Below are positions 1-6,612 of a stretch of 14,654 bases of DNA, in pieces. Made by a program: the position numbers and the translations under genes. The stretch comes from Pseudomonadota bacterium. Its GTDB lineage: Bacteria > Pseudomonadota > Alphaproteobacteria > Rhodobacterales > Rhodobacteraceae. The notes under the pieces are model-generated. The model saw only the letters and a list, made by a program, of their open reading frames with translations. It did not search any database and was not told the origin of the DNA. The stretch lies in assembly GCA_027592105.1 (NCBI GenBank), contig JAQCLA010000036.1, forward strand, positions 1-14,654, in the 5' to 3' direction. Position 1 is the first letter of the stretch. Each line of letters begins with the position of its first letter.

Positions 1-465
1 TCCGAAACGGTTGCCGGGGCGCACCGCCTCGATCCCCTTGAACAGCGCATCATGGGTCACCTGCACCAAACGCTCGGCCTTGCGGCCTAGGGTGCCTGCC
101 ACATACATCCGGCTGGTATCACCGAACCAACCATCGACGATCACGGTAACGTCGATGTTCAGGATATCACCATCCTTGAGCACCTTGGGCCCGGGGATGC
201 CGTGACACACCACATGGTTCACGCTGATGCAGCTTGCATGCTGATAACCACGATACCCGATGGTGGCCGAGGTGACACCTGCGGCGTTGACCATCCGCTC
301 GATCTCGGCGTCGATGGCTTCGGTCGTCTGGCCGGGATAGACCAGTGGCGCCATGGCATCCAGAATGCCCGCCGCAACCTGACCGGCGCGGTGCATGCCG
401 GCGAAATCATCGGCGTCGTGAATGCGTATGCCATCCCGTGTCAGGCGGCCTTTGAAATCGTCCAA
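1..465 (-). CDS. map: Methionine aminopeptidase type I, N-terminal part (C-terminus beyond the left edge)
   Basis: Removes the initiator methionine from nascent proteins in the cytoplasm; a two-metal enzyme. The 155 visible residues carry the family landmarks: CHGIPG around residues 87-92 (His88 is the substrate-binding histidine) and LNIDVT then GDTSRM, where Asp105 and Asp116 correspond to the first two metal-ligand aspartates. The remaining ligands (His, Glu, Glu) lie beyond the window edge. I place the start at a TTG codon at 465-463. A GGAGGG ribosome-binding site lies 8 bases upstream (474-479 on the plus strand), an in-frame stop sits shortly before it, and no ATG or GTG in that interval fits. 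The N-terminus matches the usual length of about 20 residues before the fold starts. The gene is divergent from the CinA-N-like gene across a 202-base gap. Identification is firm; the start is likely. Confidence 0.93.
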   Translation of the reverse strand, partial: MDDFKGRLTRDGIRIHDADDFAGMHRAGQVAAGILDAMAPLVYPGQTTEAIDAEIERMVNAAGVTSATIGYRGYQHASCISVNHVVCHGIPGPKVLKDGDILNIDVTVIVDGWFGDTSRMYVAGTLGRKAERLVQVTHDALFKGIEAVRPGNRFG

Positions 466-507
466 ACTTTGGACCCTCCAATTTTTCTGTCTCTAAATTA
501 GGCCCAG

Positions 508-534
508 ATCACCGGTATTTCCAGTCAAGGTGAT
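508..534. repeat. Interrupted inverted repeat ATCACC-N15-GGTGAT
   Basis: Two exact 6-base arms 15 bases apart lie between the divergent genes. The spacing would suit an operator for a dimeric regulator or a weak hairpin, but six-base arms also occur by chance in a region of this size. No function is claimed. Confidence 0.3.
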
Positions 535-609
535 GTGACAAATCTTTCTGCAACCCATTCACCACACAGCGAATTGACGCGATGGCCATCCGCCGCGACA
601 TGACAGGGC

Positions 610-639
610 TTGGAAAGCGCCGTTACAGGGGCCTATACC
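610..639 (+). promoter_or_regulatory. Candidate sigma-70-type promoter for the CinA-N-like gene
   Basis: TTGGAA (610-615) and TATACC (634-639) are separated by 18 bases. Transcription would begin near 646, giving a leader of about 22 bases that includes the GAGG ribosome-binding site at 659-662. The match is partial and rests on reading by eye only. Confidence 0.33.
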
Positions 640-667
640 GAGACCCAAACAGAAAAGCGAGGCGCGC

Positions 668-1396
668 ATGCAGACCCCCACAGCCGCGATGTTGGTCATC
701 GGCGACGAGATCCTTTCGGGGCGCACCCGGGATACCAACACCAACTATCTGGCCTGCGCGCTGACCGATCACGGCATCCAGATGCGCGAGGCCCGCGTGG
801 TCAGCGATACCCATGAGACGATCAAGCAAGCGGTCCAAAGCTTGGCGGCCAGCTATACCCATGTTTTCACCTCCGGGGGGATCGGGCCGACCCATGACGA
901 TATCACCGCCGATGCCGTGGCTGATGCGATGGGGGCAAGAATCGATATACGCGCCGATGCCCGCGCGATCCTACAGGCCCATTACGATGCCCGCGGCCAA
1001 GAGCTGAACGAGGCGCGCCTGCGCATGGCGCGCATTCCCGATGGCGCGACGCTGATCGACAACCCAATCTCGGCCGCGCCCGGTTTCAGCATCGGCAATG
1101 TCCATGTCATGGCCGGTGTGCCCACGATTTTCGAAGCCATGGTCGCAAGCCTGATGCCGCGCTTGACGGGTGGGGCGCCGATGCTGTCGCAATCCATGCG
1201 GCTTCTCAAGGGCGAGGGCGATATCGCGGGACCATTGGGCACGCTTGCCGCCCAACACCCCGAGGTTTCGATCGGCTCTTACCCGTTCCACCTCAACGGG
1301 GTGCATGGCACCAATATCGTTGTGCGCAGCCAAGATGGCCCGGCGGTCGACCGCGTCATGGCCGCCTTGTCGGATATTTTCGGCCCCGGTGCCTGA
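668..1396 (+). CDS. Stand-alone CinA N-terminal / molybdopterin-binding (MoaB/Mog fold) protein
   Basis: The 242-residue protein is a single MoCF-biosynthesis-type domain of the COG1058 kind. GDEILSGRTRDTN lies at residues 12-24 and TSGGIGPTHDDIT at 68-80, the two hallmark nucleotide/pterin-binding loops, with a later GVP segment around residue 150. Full-length CinA carries an additional C-terminal nicotinamide-nucleotide amidase domain, which is absent here. ADP-ribose pyrophosphatase activity has been reported for COG1058 domains, so a role in nucleotide clean-up is as plausible as molybdopterin binding; annotation pipelines usually write 'molybdopterin-binding protein'. The ATG has a GAGG ribosome-binding site 5 bases upstream. 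The next gene starts 10 bases after the stop, which suggests cotranscription with the GNAT gene. Family is certain, biochemical role is not. Confidence 0.9.
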   Translation: MQTPTAAMLVIGDEILSGRTRDTNTNYLACALTDHGIQMREARVVSDTHETIKQAVQSLAASYTHVFTSGGIGPTHDDITADAVADAMGARIDIRADARAILQAHYDARGQELNEARLRMARIPDGATLIDNPISAAPGFSIGNVHVMAGVPTIFEAMVASLMPRLTGGAPMLSQSMRLLKGEGDIAGPLGTLAAQHPEVSIGSYPFHLNGVHGTNIVVRSQDGPAVDRVMAALSDIFGPGA

Positions 1397-1405
1397 GGTG
1401 GTGTG

Positions 1406-2131
1406 ATGCGGCTATCGGATCTGATGCCAGTCATCACAGCGACATGGCCCGCTGCCGCGCACCATGAGAATGGGCCGTTTACCCTGCCGCAAGGGGTAGG
1501 TGGCGGCCAAAGGGTCAGCGCCGCACGACTGCGCGATCCCTTGGCCCAAGACGCGACCGAGGCCGAGATCGACGCCGCCATCGCCGGGCTTGCGGCACTT
1601 GGCCAGCCACCGCTATTCATGCTGTTCCACCATCAAGGCGCCCTGGATGCACGGCTAGCCGCGCGCGGCTTTGTGCTGCGCGATGCGACCTGCGCCATGA
1701 TCGTACCCAGCGCCCAGATCGCCGCGCCGCCGCCACCGATCACCTGCTTTCCCATCTGGCCCCCCTTGGCCATCCAATCCGAGATTTGGGCCACAGGCGG
1801 GGTTGGGCCGGAGCGGCTCTCGGTCATGACACGCGCAAGCGCGCCAAAGACATCCTTTCTGGGCCGTACCCAAGACCGCCCCGCGGGAACTGCCTTTGCC
1901 GCGATCCATGACGGTGTTGCGATGCTGCATGCGCTGGAAATTCTGCCCGCGCATCGGCGGCGCGGCTTGGGCGCGGCAATGATGCGCGCCGCTGCCGATT
2001 GGGCCTTGGACCAAGGGGCCGCCACCTTCAGCTTGCTGGTGACGCGTGAAAACGAACCGGCCTTGGGGCTTTATGCTTCCCTCGGTTTCACGGCTGTGGG
2101 ACAGTATCATTACCGAGCAAAAGCCGTCTGA
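1406..2131 (+). CDS. GNAT-family N-acetyltransferase
   Basis: A cytoplasmic acetyl-CoA-dependent N-acetyltransferase of 241 residues; the acceptor cannot be told from sequence. The acetyl-CoA pyrophosphate loop is clear as RRRGLGA at residues 184-190, preceded by the beta strand LHALEILP and followed by NEPALGLYASLGF at 216-228, the usual C-terminal GNAT motif. The first 110 residues include a stretch (PPLFMLFHHQGALDARLAA and following, 68-87 onward) that looks like the end of a degenerate GNAT fold, so the protein may be a tandem GNAT with an inactive N-terminal half; this is inference. I chose the ATG at 1406, because GAGGTG at 1395-1400 lies 5 bases upstream; an in-frame GTG at 1403 is too close to it. 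The OmpA-domain gene follows after 7 bases. Confidence 0.88.
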   Translation: MRLSDLMPVITATWPAAAHHENGPFTLPQGVGGGQRVSAARLRDPLAQDATEAEIDAAIAGLAALGQPPLFMLFHHQGALDARLAARGFVLRDATCAMIVPSAQIAAPPPPITCFPIWPPLAIQSEIWATGGVGPERLSVMTRASAPKTSFLGRTQDRPAGTAFAAIHDGVAMLHALEILPAHRRRGLGAAMMRAAADWALDQGAATFSLLVTRENEPALGLYASLGFTAVGQYHYRAKAV

Positions 2132-2138
2132 CGCGCCC

Positions 2139-3083
2139 ATGAAATATCATTTCCGCGCAATGCGGATATACCCCATCGCGATCTTCATTCTCTGCGCGCA
2201 GCCCGTGGTCGCTTTGGATGTGGTCTGGCCGTCAGGCGCGACGCAGGTCGTGGCGCGCAGCCAAAGCACAGCCGATTTCAACATCGCAACCGGTACGGCC
2301 GATCGCGGTGGCGTGCCACCTTCGCGCAGCGTCACGGGGATCTTGTCGGAGGAGGTCTGGCGCCTTCCCGGTGCGGATGCTGACCCGGCAGCCATCATTG
2401 CGGCGCTGCGCGCACAGCTGACCGCCCAAGGCTATGACGTCACCTTTGCCTGCGCCGATCGCGCGTGCGGCGGTTTTGATTTCCGCTTTGCCTTGCCCAT
2501 TGCGCCAGCGCCCGAAATGTTCGTCGATCTTGGCAATTTCCACTACCTCGCCGCGCGCCGCAGCACGCCCGGCGCGGTTGAGGATATCGCCCTCACTGTC
2601 TCGGTCGGCGGTCAGGCGGGCTATGTGCATCTGGCCCGCATCGGCGAAGGTGATACGGCGCCCACCGCGCTGATCCCCAGCTTCACAGCACCCAATGCTG
2701 CGGACCAAGCGGATATGATCGCGCAGCTGATCGAAACCGGCCATGCGGTGCTTGCCGATCTCGCCTTTGAAACCGGGGCCTCTGCGCTATCGGGAAACCG
2801 CTATGACAGCCTTGCGATCTTGGCCGCATGGCTGGCGGGCGATCGCGCGCGGCGGGTCGCATTGGTTGGCCATACCGATGCGGAAGGTGCGCTGGATCGC
2901 AATATCGCGCTGAGCGAGGCACGCGCCGCGGCAGTGCGCCAATCCTTGATCAATGATCATGGTGCAGCGGCCGATCAGATCAGCGCGGCAGGTGTCGGTT
3001 ATCTGTCGCCGCGCGCCACAAACACAACGCCCGACGGTCGCGAAGCGAACCGCCGGGTCGAGGTGGTGCTATTGGCGCAATAG
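2139..3083 (+). CDS. Exported OmpA-domain (peptidoglycan-binding) protein with a separate N-terminal domain
   Basis: A 314-residue envelope protein. Residues 1-25 look like a signal peptide (basic start, hydrophobic YPIAIFILCAQPVVA, cleavage after VVA). The C-terminal OmpA/MotB domain runs from about 200 to 314: FETGASAL, GHTDAEG at 244-250, NIALSEARAAAVRQSL, and ANRRVEVVLL at 303-312. Asp247 and Arg305 match the residues that bind diaminopimelate in this family, so it probably tethers to peptidoglycan. Residues 30-180 form another domain with a CADRACGGFDFRF segment; Cys105 and Cys110 could form a disulfide. It resembles DUF4892-type regions, but I cannot confirm that. The start follows the upstream stop by 7 bases, so translational coupling is likely; an in-frame ATG at 2160 would also leave a signal peptide. 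Confidence 0.85.
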   Translation: MKYHFRAMRIYPIAIFILCAQPVVALDVVWPSGATQVVARSQSTADFNIATGTADRGGVPPSRSVTGILSEEVWRLPGADADPAAIIAALRAQLTAQGYDVTFACADRACGGFDFRFALPIAPAPEMFVDLGNFHYLAARRSTPGAVEDIALTVSVGGQAGYVHLARIGEGDTAPTALIPSFTAPNAADQADMIAQLIETGHAVLADLAFETGASALSGNRYDSLAILAAWLAGDRARRVALVGHTDAEGALDRNIALSEARAAAVRQSLINDHGAAADQISAAGVGYLSPRATNTTPDGREANRRVEVVLLAQ

Positions 3084-3094
3084 CCGGGGCTGGC

Positions 3095-4000
3095 TTACCA
3101 GTCGTTCGGCCCCTTATCCTTGAAAGAGTCGACCAAGAAATCGATGAAGGCGCGCACCTTGGGCTGAGTATAGCGCCCAGGCGGGTAGATCGCATAAACC
3201 CCTTGGATATCGACCGGCAGATCGGGAATGACATCTTCGACCAGCCCCTCGCGCAGCGGCTGGGCATAGAGAAAGCTGGGCAAAAAGGCGATGCCAAGGC
3301 CACCGATGGCCGCATTCAACAGCGATTGCCCGTCATTCACGGTCAACCAACCCCCGCTGCGGACCTGACGCTGCTCACCCGAAGGCGCGATCAGCTTCCA
3401 GACATTCGCATTGGCGCTGTTGGAATAGTGCAAAAGCTTGTGTTCGTTCAGATCATCGATCTTTTCCGGGCGGCCGTATTTCTGGAAATAGGAGGGCGCC
3501 GCGATCATCCGACGCTGCGTCTCGCAGATTTTGCGCGCGCGCAGGCTGCTATCTTCCAACTCGCCGACGCGAATGGCCATGTCGAACCCTTCCGAGATCA
3601 ATTCGACATAGCGATTATTGAGCACCATGTTCACCGTCACATCGGGGAAACCATGCAAGAACCGTCCAAGAATGGGCGAGATGTGATTGACCCCGAAATC
3701 CGTGGCGACCGAAACGCGCAAGGTTCCCGAAGGGGCCGATTGCATCGCCGTGACCAGCGCATCGGCCTCGCCTGCGTCATTGAGCACGCGCCGTGCGCGG
3801 TCGTAATAGGCAAGCCCGATCTCGGTCGGGCTGACACGCCGCGTGGTGCGGTTGAGCAGGCGCGCTCCAAGCCGTGTTTCAAGGCTTGAGACATGCTTCG
3901 AGACGGCGGATTTCGAAATCCCCATCTTGCGTGCCGCATCCGTGAAGCCACCTTGATCCACGACCATGGCAAAGGCTTCCATTTCAGTCAGACGGTCCAT
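3095..4000 (-). CDS. LysR-type transcriptional regulator
   Basis: A 301-residue DNA-binding regulator. The N-terminal winged helix-turn-helix spans roughly residues 5-62 (FTDAARKMGISKSAVSKHVS at 19-38, then LETRLGARLLNRTTRRVSPT), followed by a periplasmic-binding-like effector domain (LRVSVATDFG, then YVELISEGFDMAIRVGEL, then GGLGIAFLPSFL). The sequence style (ARLLNRTTRRVSPTEIG, AIRVGELEDSSL) fits the CrgA/DmlR-like branch. The inducer is unknown. The start at 4000 has AGGA 7 bases upstream; the open frame extends further but the extension has no family character. It is convergent with the OmpA-domain gene (11-base gap) and co-directional with the methyltransferase upstream. Unlike many LysR genes it has no divergently transcribed neighbour, so its target cannot be guessed from context. 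Confidence 0.93.
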   Translation of the reverse strand: MDRLTEMEAFAMVVDQGGFTDAARKMGISKSAVSKHVSSLETRLGARLLNRTTRRVSPTEIGLAYYDRARRVLNDAGEADALVTAMQSAPSGTLRVSVATDFGVNHISPILGRFLHGFPDVTVNMVLNNRYVELISEGFDMAIRVGELEDSSLRARKICETQRRMIAAPSYFQKYGRPEKIDDLNEHKLLHYSNSANANVWKLIAPSGEQRQVRSGGWLTVNDGQSLLNAAIGGLGIAFLPSFLYAQPLREGLVEDVIPDLPVDIQGVYAIYPPGRYTQPKVRAFIDFLVDSFKDKGPNDW

Positions 4001-4042
4001 TTTGAATTCCTGCTCGGGCTTATTCGTCCCCCTTGGTGTCGC

Positions 4043-4054
4043 CCGCAATTGCGG
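4043..4054. promoter_or_regulatory. Perfect 12-base palindrome upstream of the LysR gene, possible operator
   Basis: CCGCAATTGCGG is a perfect palindrome, 43-54 bases upstream of the LysR start codon. ATTGCG recurs at 4090-4095. LysR proteins usually repress their own genes from a site near the promoter, so this is a reasonable autoregulatory candidate. It does not fit a textbook T-N11-A box clearly, and GC-rich palindromes of this size are not rare. Confidence 0.3.
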
Positions 4055-4132
4055 CACGATTGGGGAGCAGCGCGGGCCAAAGACAGGTAATTGCGCGGAT
4101 CGTTCGTGACGCGGGATCAATTTTTTCCGCTT

Positions 4133-4154
4133 CGCCCCCGCCTCAGCAGGGGCG
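4133..4154 (-). other. GC-rich hairpin just downstream of the methyltransferase gene
   Basis: On the leftward transcript CGCCCCUGC and GCGGGGGCG form a 9-base-pair stem (one G-U pair) with a UGAG loop, beginning 10 bases after the methyltransferase stop codon. The pairing is better in leftward RNA than in rightward RNA, where the G-U becomes a C-A mismatch. No U-run follows (the sequence continues with an A-run), so it is not a standard intrinsic terminator. It could protect the 3' end of the mRNA or cause pausing. Confidence 0.4.
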
Positions 4155-4164
4155 CGCGGTGTGA

Positions 4165-4992
4165 TCACGCGGCGTTGCGACGGCCCAAAACGATCAGCCG
4201 ATATTCATGGTTGCGTGCAAATACAGCTGCGCGGTCGGTATGACGGCCCAGCTTGTTCAAGCTCCGCCCCAACATCTTTTCCATGATCCATGCGCGCCAC
4301 GGATATTCCCGCTTCAACTCGGCGCGAAAGCGCTGAACGAAGGGGCCGACTTTTTCATTCTTGAGGTATTCATGGATCACGAAGGTGGGCGTGATCGCAT
4401 CGGTCATGTCCTCATCCGACAGGATGTCGAACACGCCTTGGCGCGCAACCTCGGCGACAAAGGCCGCATGCGTGCCGCGCGTTCCATCATCATGGGCAAA
4501 GCCGGCGCGACGGAAATAATCGAAGATCACCACACCCTTGTCGGCCAGTTGGCCTGCCTTGGATAAAGCTGTGACCAGATCGATATAGTGAAAGCTTTCG
4601 GCGAAAAGACAGATGTCACGCCGCTGGGAATGATCGAAATCCTCGAACATCGCGTCGACGACAAGCGTGCCTTGGGGCAGCTTGGCGCGCGCCATCTCGT
4701 TCATCTGGTGCGAGGGCGAAACACAGGCCACTTCGAAACCACGCGCGATCAGCGCACGCGCGTTCGACCCGGTTCCCGATCCGACATCGAGAATTGACTG
4801 AACGTCACCCGGCACTGTGCCGATCGCCTCGACCAGCTTTTCGAAATAAGCCATCTGGGCCGCGCCCAGCGCAGCAGCCGTCAGCTCTTCGGGGGCGCCA
4901 TCGGGGAAATATCCGTAATGGGCGAAACCATGCCCGAACATGACTTCGGACATGAGGGCGGCGGCTTCGAGTTCAACGAATTTCAATTTCAT
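4165..4992 (-). CDS. Class I SAM-dependent methyltransferase
   Basis: A 275-residue protein with a Rossmann-type methyltransferase core. Motif I is ILDVGSGTGSNA at residues 67-78 (the SAM-binding glycine loop), the acidic/post-I region follows through FEVACVSPS, and the later strand motifs are LFAESFHYI (129-137) and GVVIFDYF (153-160). The N-terminal HGFAHYGYFPDG segment resembles the lid region of methyltransferases acting on small lipophilic or sugar-like acceptors, which is only a hint. I cannot name the substrate. The gene is divergent from mtgA and lies upstream of the LysR gene on the same strand, with a 164-base gap holding a hairpin and a palindrome. No ribosome-binding site of note decides the start, but ATG at 4992 gives a compact N-terminus. 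Confidence 0.85.
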   Translation of the reverse strand: MKLKFVELEAAALMSEVMFGHGFAHYGYFPDGAPEELTAAALGAAQMAYFEKLVEAIGTVPGDVQSILDVGSGTGSNARALIARGFEVACVSPSHQMNEMARAKLPQGTLVVDAMFEDFDHSQRRDICLFAESFHYIDLVTALSKAGQLADKGVVIFDYFRRAGFAHDDGTRGTHAAFVAEVARQGVFDILSDEDMTDAITPTFVIHEYLKNEKVGPFVQRFRAELKREYPWRAWIMEKMLGRSLNKLGRHTDRAAVFARNHEYRLIVLGRRNAA

Positions 4993-5119
4993 GCGCCCGC
5001 CATAGCCGAGCTTGACGCCCGCGCCAAGCGCTCACACATCGGCCCTGCGTGCAAAGCCTTGGTTTCACCCCCCCGCAAAGGGTAGTCTTGCCAAAACGAG
5101 CGAACCGCCCGAGGCAGAA

Positions 5120-5890
5120 GTGACCCGAAAACCACAAAGCGACAACAGCGCTGGCGCACCTGTGACCCTGCGGCGCAAACGCAAGAGCGGGCCAGATCGC
5201 CCAAGATCTCGGCTGCAGCGCGGGGCGGCGGGGCTACGCCGCTGGGTCATGCGCGCCATGGTCTTTGGTCTGGCGCTCCTAATGGGCTGGATCATCGCCT
5301 ATGGCTTTGTCGCGGTCCCGACGACCGCCCATATGATTGGTGAAGACCGCCGCTTGGGCTCTGTCCGCTACACATGGATGGACATGTCCGATATCTCTGT
5401 CCATCTCCAGCGCGCCGCAGTCGCCGCCGAAGATGCGAATTTCTGCCTGCATTGGGGCTTTGACATGGCCGCGATCCGTGACGCCATCGCGGCGGGTGCG
5501 ACACGCGGCGGGTCAACCATCAGCCAGCAAACCGTCAAGAACGCCTTTCTGTGGCATGGGCGAAGCTGGCCGCGCAAAGCGATGGAGGCGGCGATCACCC
5601 CGGTGGTCGAGTTGATCTGGTCCAAGCGCCGCATCTTGGAAGTTTATCTCAACATCGCCGAGTTCGGGCCAGGCATCTTCGGTGCCGAAGCGGCAGCGCG
5701 GCATCATTTCGGCGTTTCCGCCGCGGATCTGACCGCGCGCCAAGCGGCACTTTTGGCAGCCGTGCTGCCCAACCCGCGCGACCGCAATGCCAGCGCCCCC
5801 ACCGACCAGCTAAGGGCGCGCGCGCGCGCCATCGCCGATGGGGCCGCAACCATCGCCGCAGATGGTCGCGATAGCTGCTTTGCGAATTGA
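5120..5890 (+). CDS. mtgA: Monofunctional biosynthetic peptidoglycan glycosyltransferase
   Basis: Polymerises lipid II into glycan strands at the outer face of the inner membrane (GT51 family), without a transpeptidase domain. The 256-residue protein has a basic cytoplasmic head (about residues 1-45), one membrane segment (VFGLALLMGWIIAYGFV, 48-64), then the GT51 domain. AAEDANFCLHWG at 103-113 contains the catalytic Glu104; GGSTISQQTVKNAF starts at 130; PRKAMEAAITPVVEL, RILEVYLN at 171-178 and RQAALLAAVLPNP follow. All glycosyltransferase motifs are intact and the length is close to the family norm. I chose GTG at 5120, which has GAGG 5 bases upstream. An in-frame TTG at 5012 would add 36 low-complexity residues without a convincing ribosome-binding site, and ATG at 5249 would remove the basic head. 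It is divergent from the methyltransferase gene. Confidence 0.93.
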   Translation: MTRKPQSDNSAGAPVTLRRKRKSGPDRPRSRLQRGAAGLRRWVMRAMVFGLALLMGWIIAYGFVAVPTTAHMIGEDRRLGSVRYTWMDMSDISVHLQRAAVAAEDANFCLHWGFDMAAIRDAIAAGATRGGSTISQQTVKNAFLWHGRSWPRKAMEAAITPVVELIWSKRRILEVYLNIAEFGPGIFGAEAAARHHFGVSAADLTARQAALLAAVLPNPRDRNASAPTDQLRARARAIADGAATIAADGRDSCFAN

Positions 5891-5946
5891 AATCGGAGGG
5901 GTTTTCGCGCCATAGAGAGGCAACCCAAAACGGATCGAGCATTGCA

Positions 5947-6612
5947 ATGGCGCGTCTCTATCACTTCGCCCTGTCCCCCTTCTGCCGCAAGGTCCGGCTT
6001 GTGCTGGCCGAAAAGCGGATCGAAGTTGAATTGATCGACGAGAAATATTGGGAACCCACGACCGAATTCTTGCGCCGCAACCCGGCGGGCAAAGTGCCTG
6101 TGCTGAAGATCGACGGCATGATGCTGACCGAGTCGAGCGCGATCTGCGAATATCTCGAAGAAACCCGCCCAGAGCCGCCGCTTTTCCCCGCCGATCCCAA
6201 AGCGCGGGCCGAGGTGCGGCGCTTGATCAATTGGTTCGACGACAAATTCCATCACGAGGTCACAGCCAATCTTGTCTATGAGCGGGTGAACAAAAAGATC
6301 ATGCGCGCGGGCTATCCCGATGGCAAAGCGGTCAAAACCGGCGCGCAGCAGATCAAGTATCACCTCGACTATATGGCGTGGCTTCTCGATCACCGCCGCT
6401 GGCTGGCGGGCGATGCGATGACGATGGCCGATTTCACCGCTGCCGCGCATCTGTCCTGCCTCGATTATATTTCGGATGTGGATTGGAACCGCTCCGAGGT
6501 GGTCAAGGAGTGGTATTCCAAGGTGAAATCGCGCCCTGCCTTCCGCTCGATCCTCGCCGACCAGATCCCCGGCTTCATCCAGCCGCCCCATTACGCGAAC
6601 CTCGACTTTTGA
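5947..6612 (+). CDS. fzlA: Glutathione S-transferase-fold protein, FzlA-like
   Basis: A 221-residue GST-fold protein. The thioredoxin-like domain has SPFCRKVRL at 10-18, NPAGKVPVL at 45-53 (with the cis-proline) and TESSAICEYLEE from 61; an all-helical C-terminal domain carries MTMADFTAAAHLSCLDY. In alphaproteobacteria a GST homologue, FzlA, binds FtsZ filaments and couples the divisome to wall synthesis, rather than conjugating glutathione. The Trp35 region (EKYWEP), the INWFDDKFHHEV segment and the C-terminal HYANLDF tail fit my recollection of that family, and mtgA sits directly upstream. Assignment to FzlA is by memory; an ordinary GST is the alternative. The ATG at 5947 is preceded only by a weak GAG. 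The stop overlaps the queG start codon. Confidence 0.75.
   Translation: MARLYHFALSPFCRKVRLVLAEKRIEVELIDEKYWEPTTEFLRRNPAGKVPVLKIDGMMLTESSAICEYLEETRPEPPLFPADPKARAEVRRLINWFDDKFHHEVTANLVYERVNKKIMRAGYPDGKAVKTGAQQIKYHLDYMAWLLDHRRWLAGDAMTMADFTAAAHLSCLDYISDVDWNRSEVVKEWYSKVKSRPAFRSILADQIPGFIQPPHYANLDF

Larger units (their letters stand above)
466..667. other. Divergent intergenic region between map and the CinA-N-like gene
   Basis: This is the longest gene-free stretch in the window. It must hold the promoters of both flanking genes. It contains the map ribosome-binding site, an interrupted inverted repeat (ATCACC at 508-513 and GGTGAT at 529-534, 15 bases apart) and a candidate rightward promoter. 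The short open frames inside it lack family features or good ribosome-binding sites, and I do not regard them as genes. Confidence 0.6.

Noticed and set aside
3203..3889. 228-codon open frame on the plus strand
   Set aside because: It is antisense to the LysR gene, whose domains are intact. The translation has no recognisable motifs, which is typical of open frames mirrored by GC-rich codon bias.
5012..5119. N-terminal extension of MtgA from a TTG codon
   Set aside because: The added residues have no conserved features and no ribosome-binding site, whereas GTG at 5120 has GAGG at proper spacing.
5704..6591. 295-codon open frame on the minus strand
   Set aside because: It lies across the end of mtgA and the FzlA-like gene, both with clear family motifs. 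Its product looks like reverse-frame noise with no domain.
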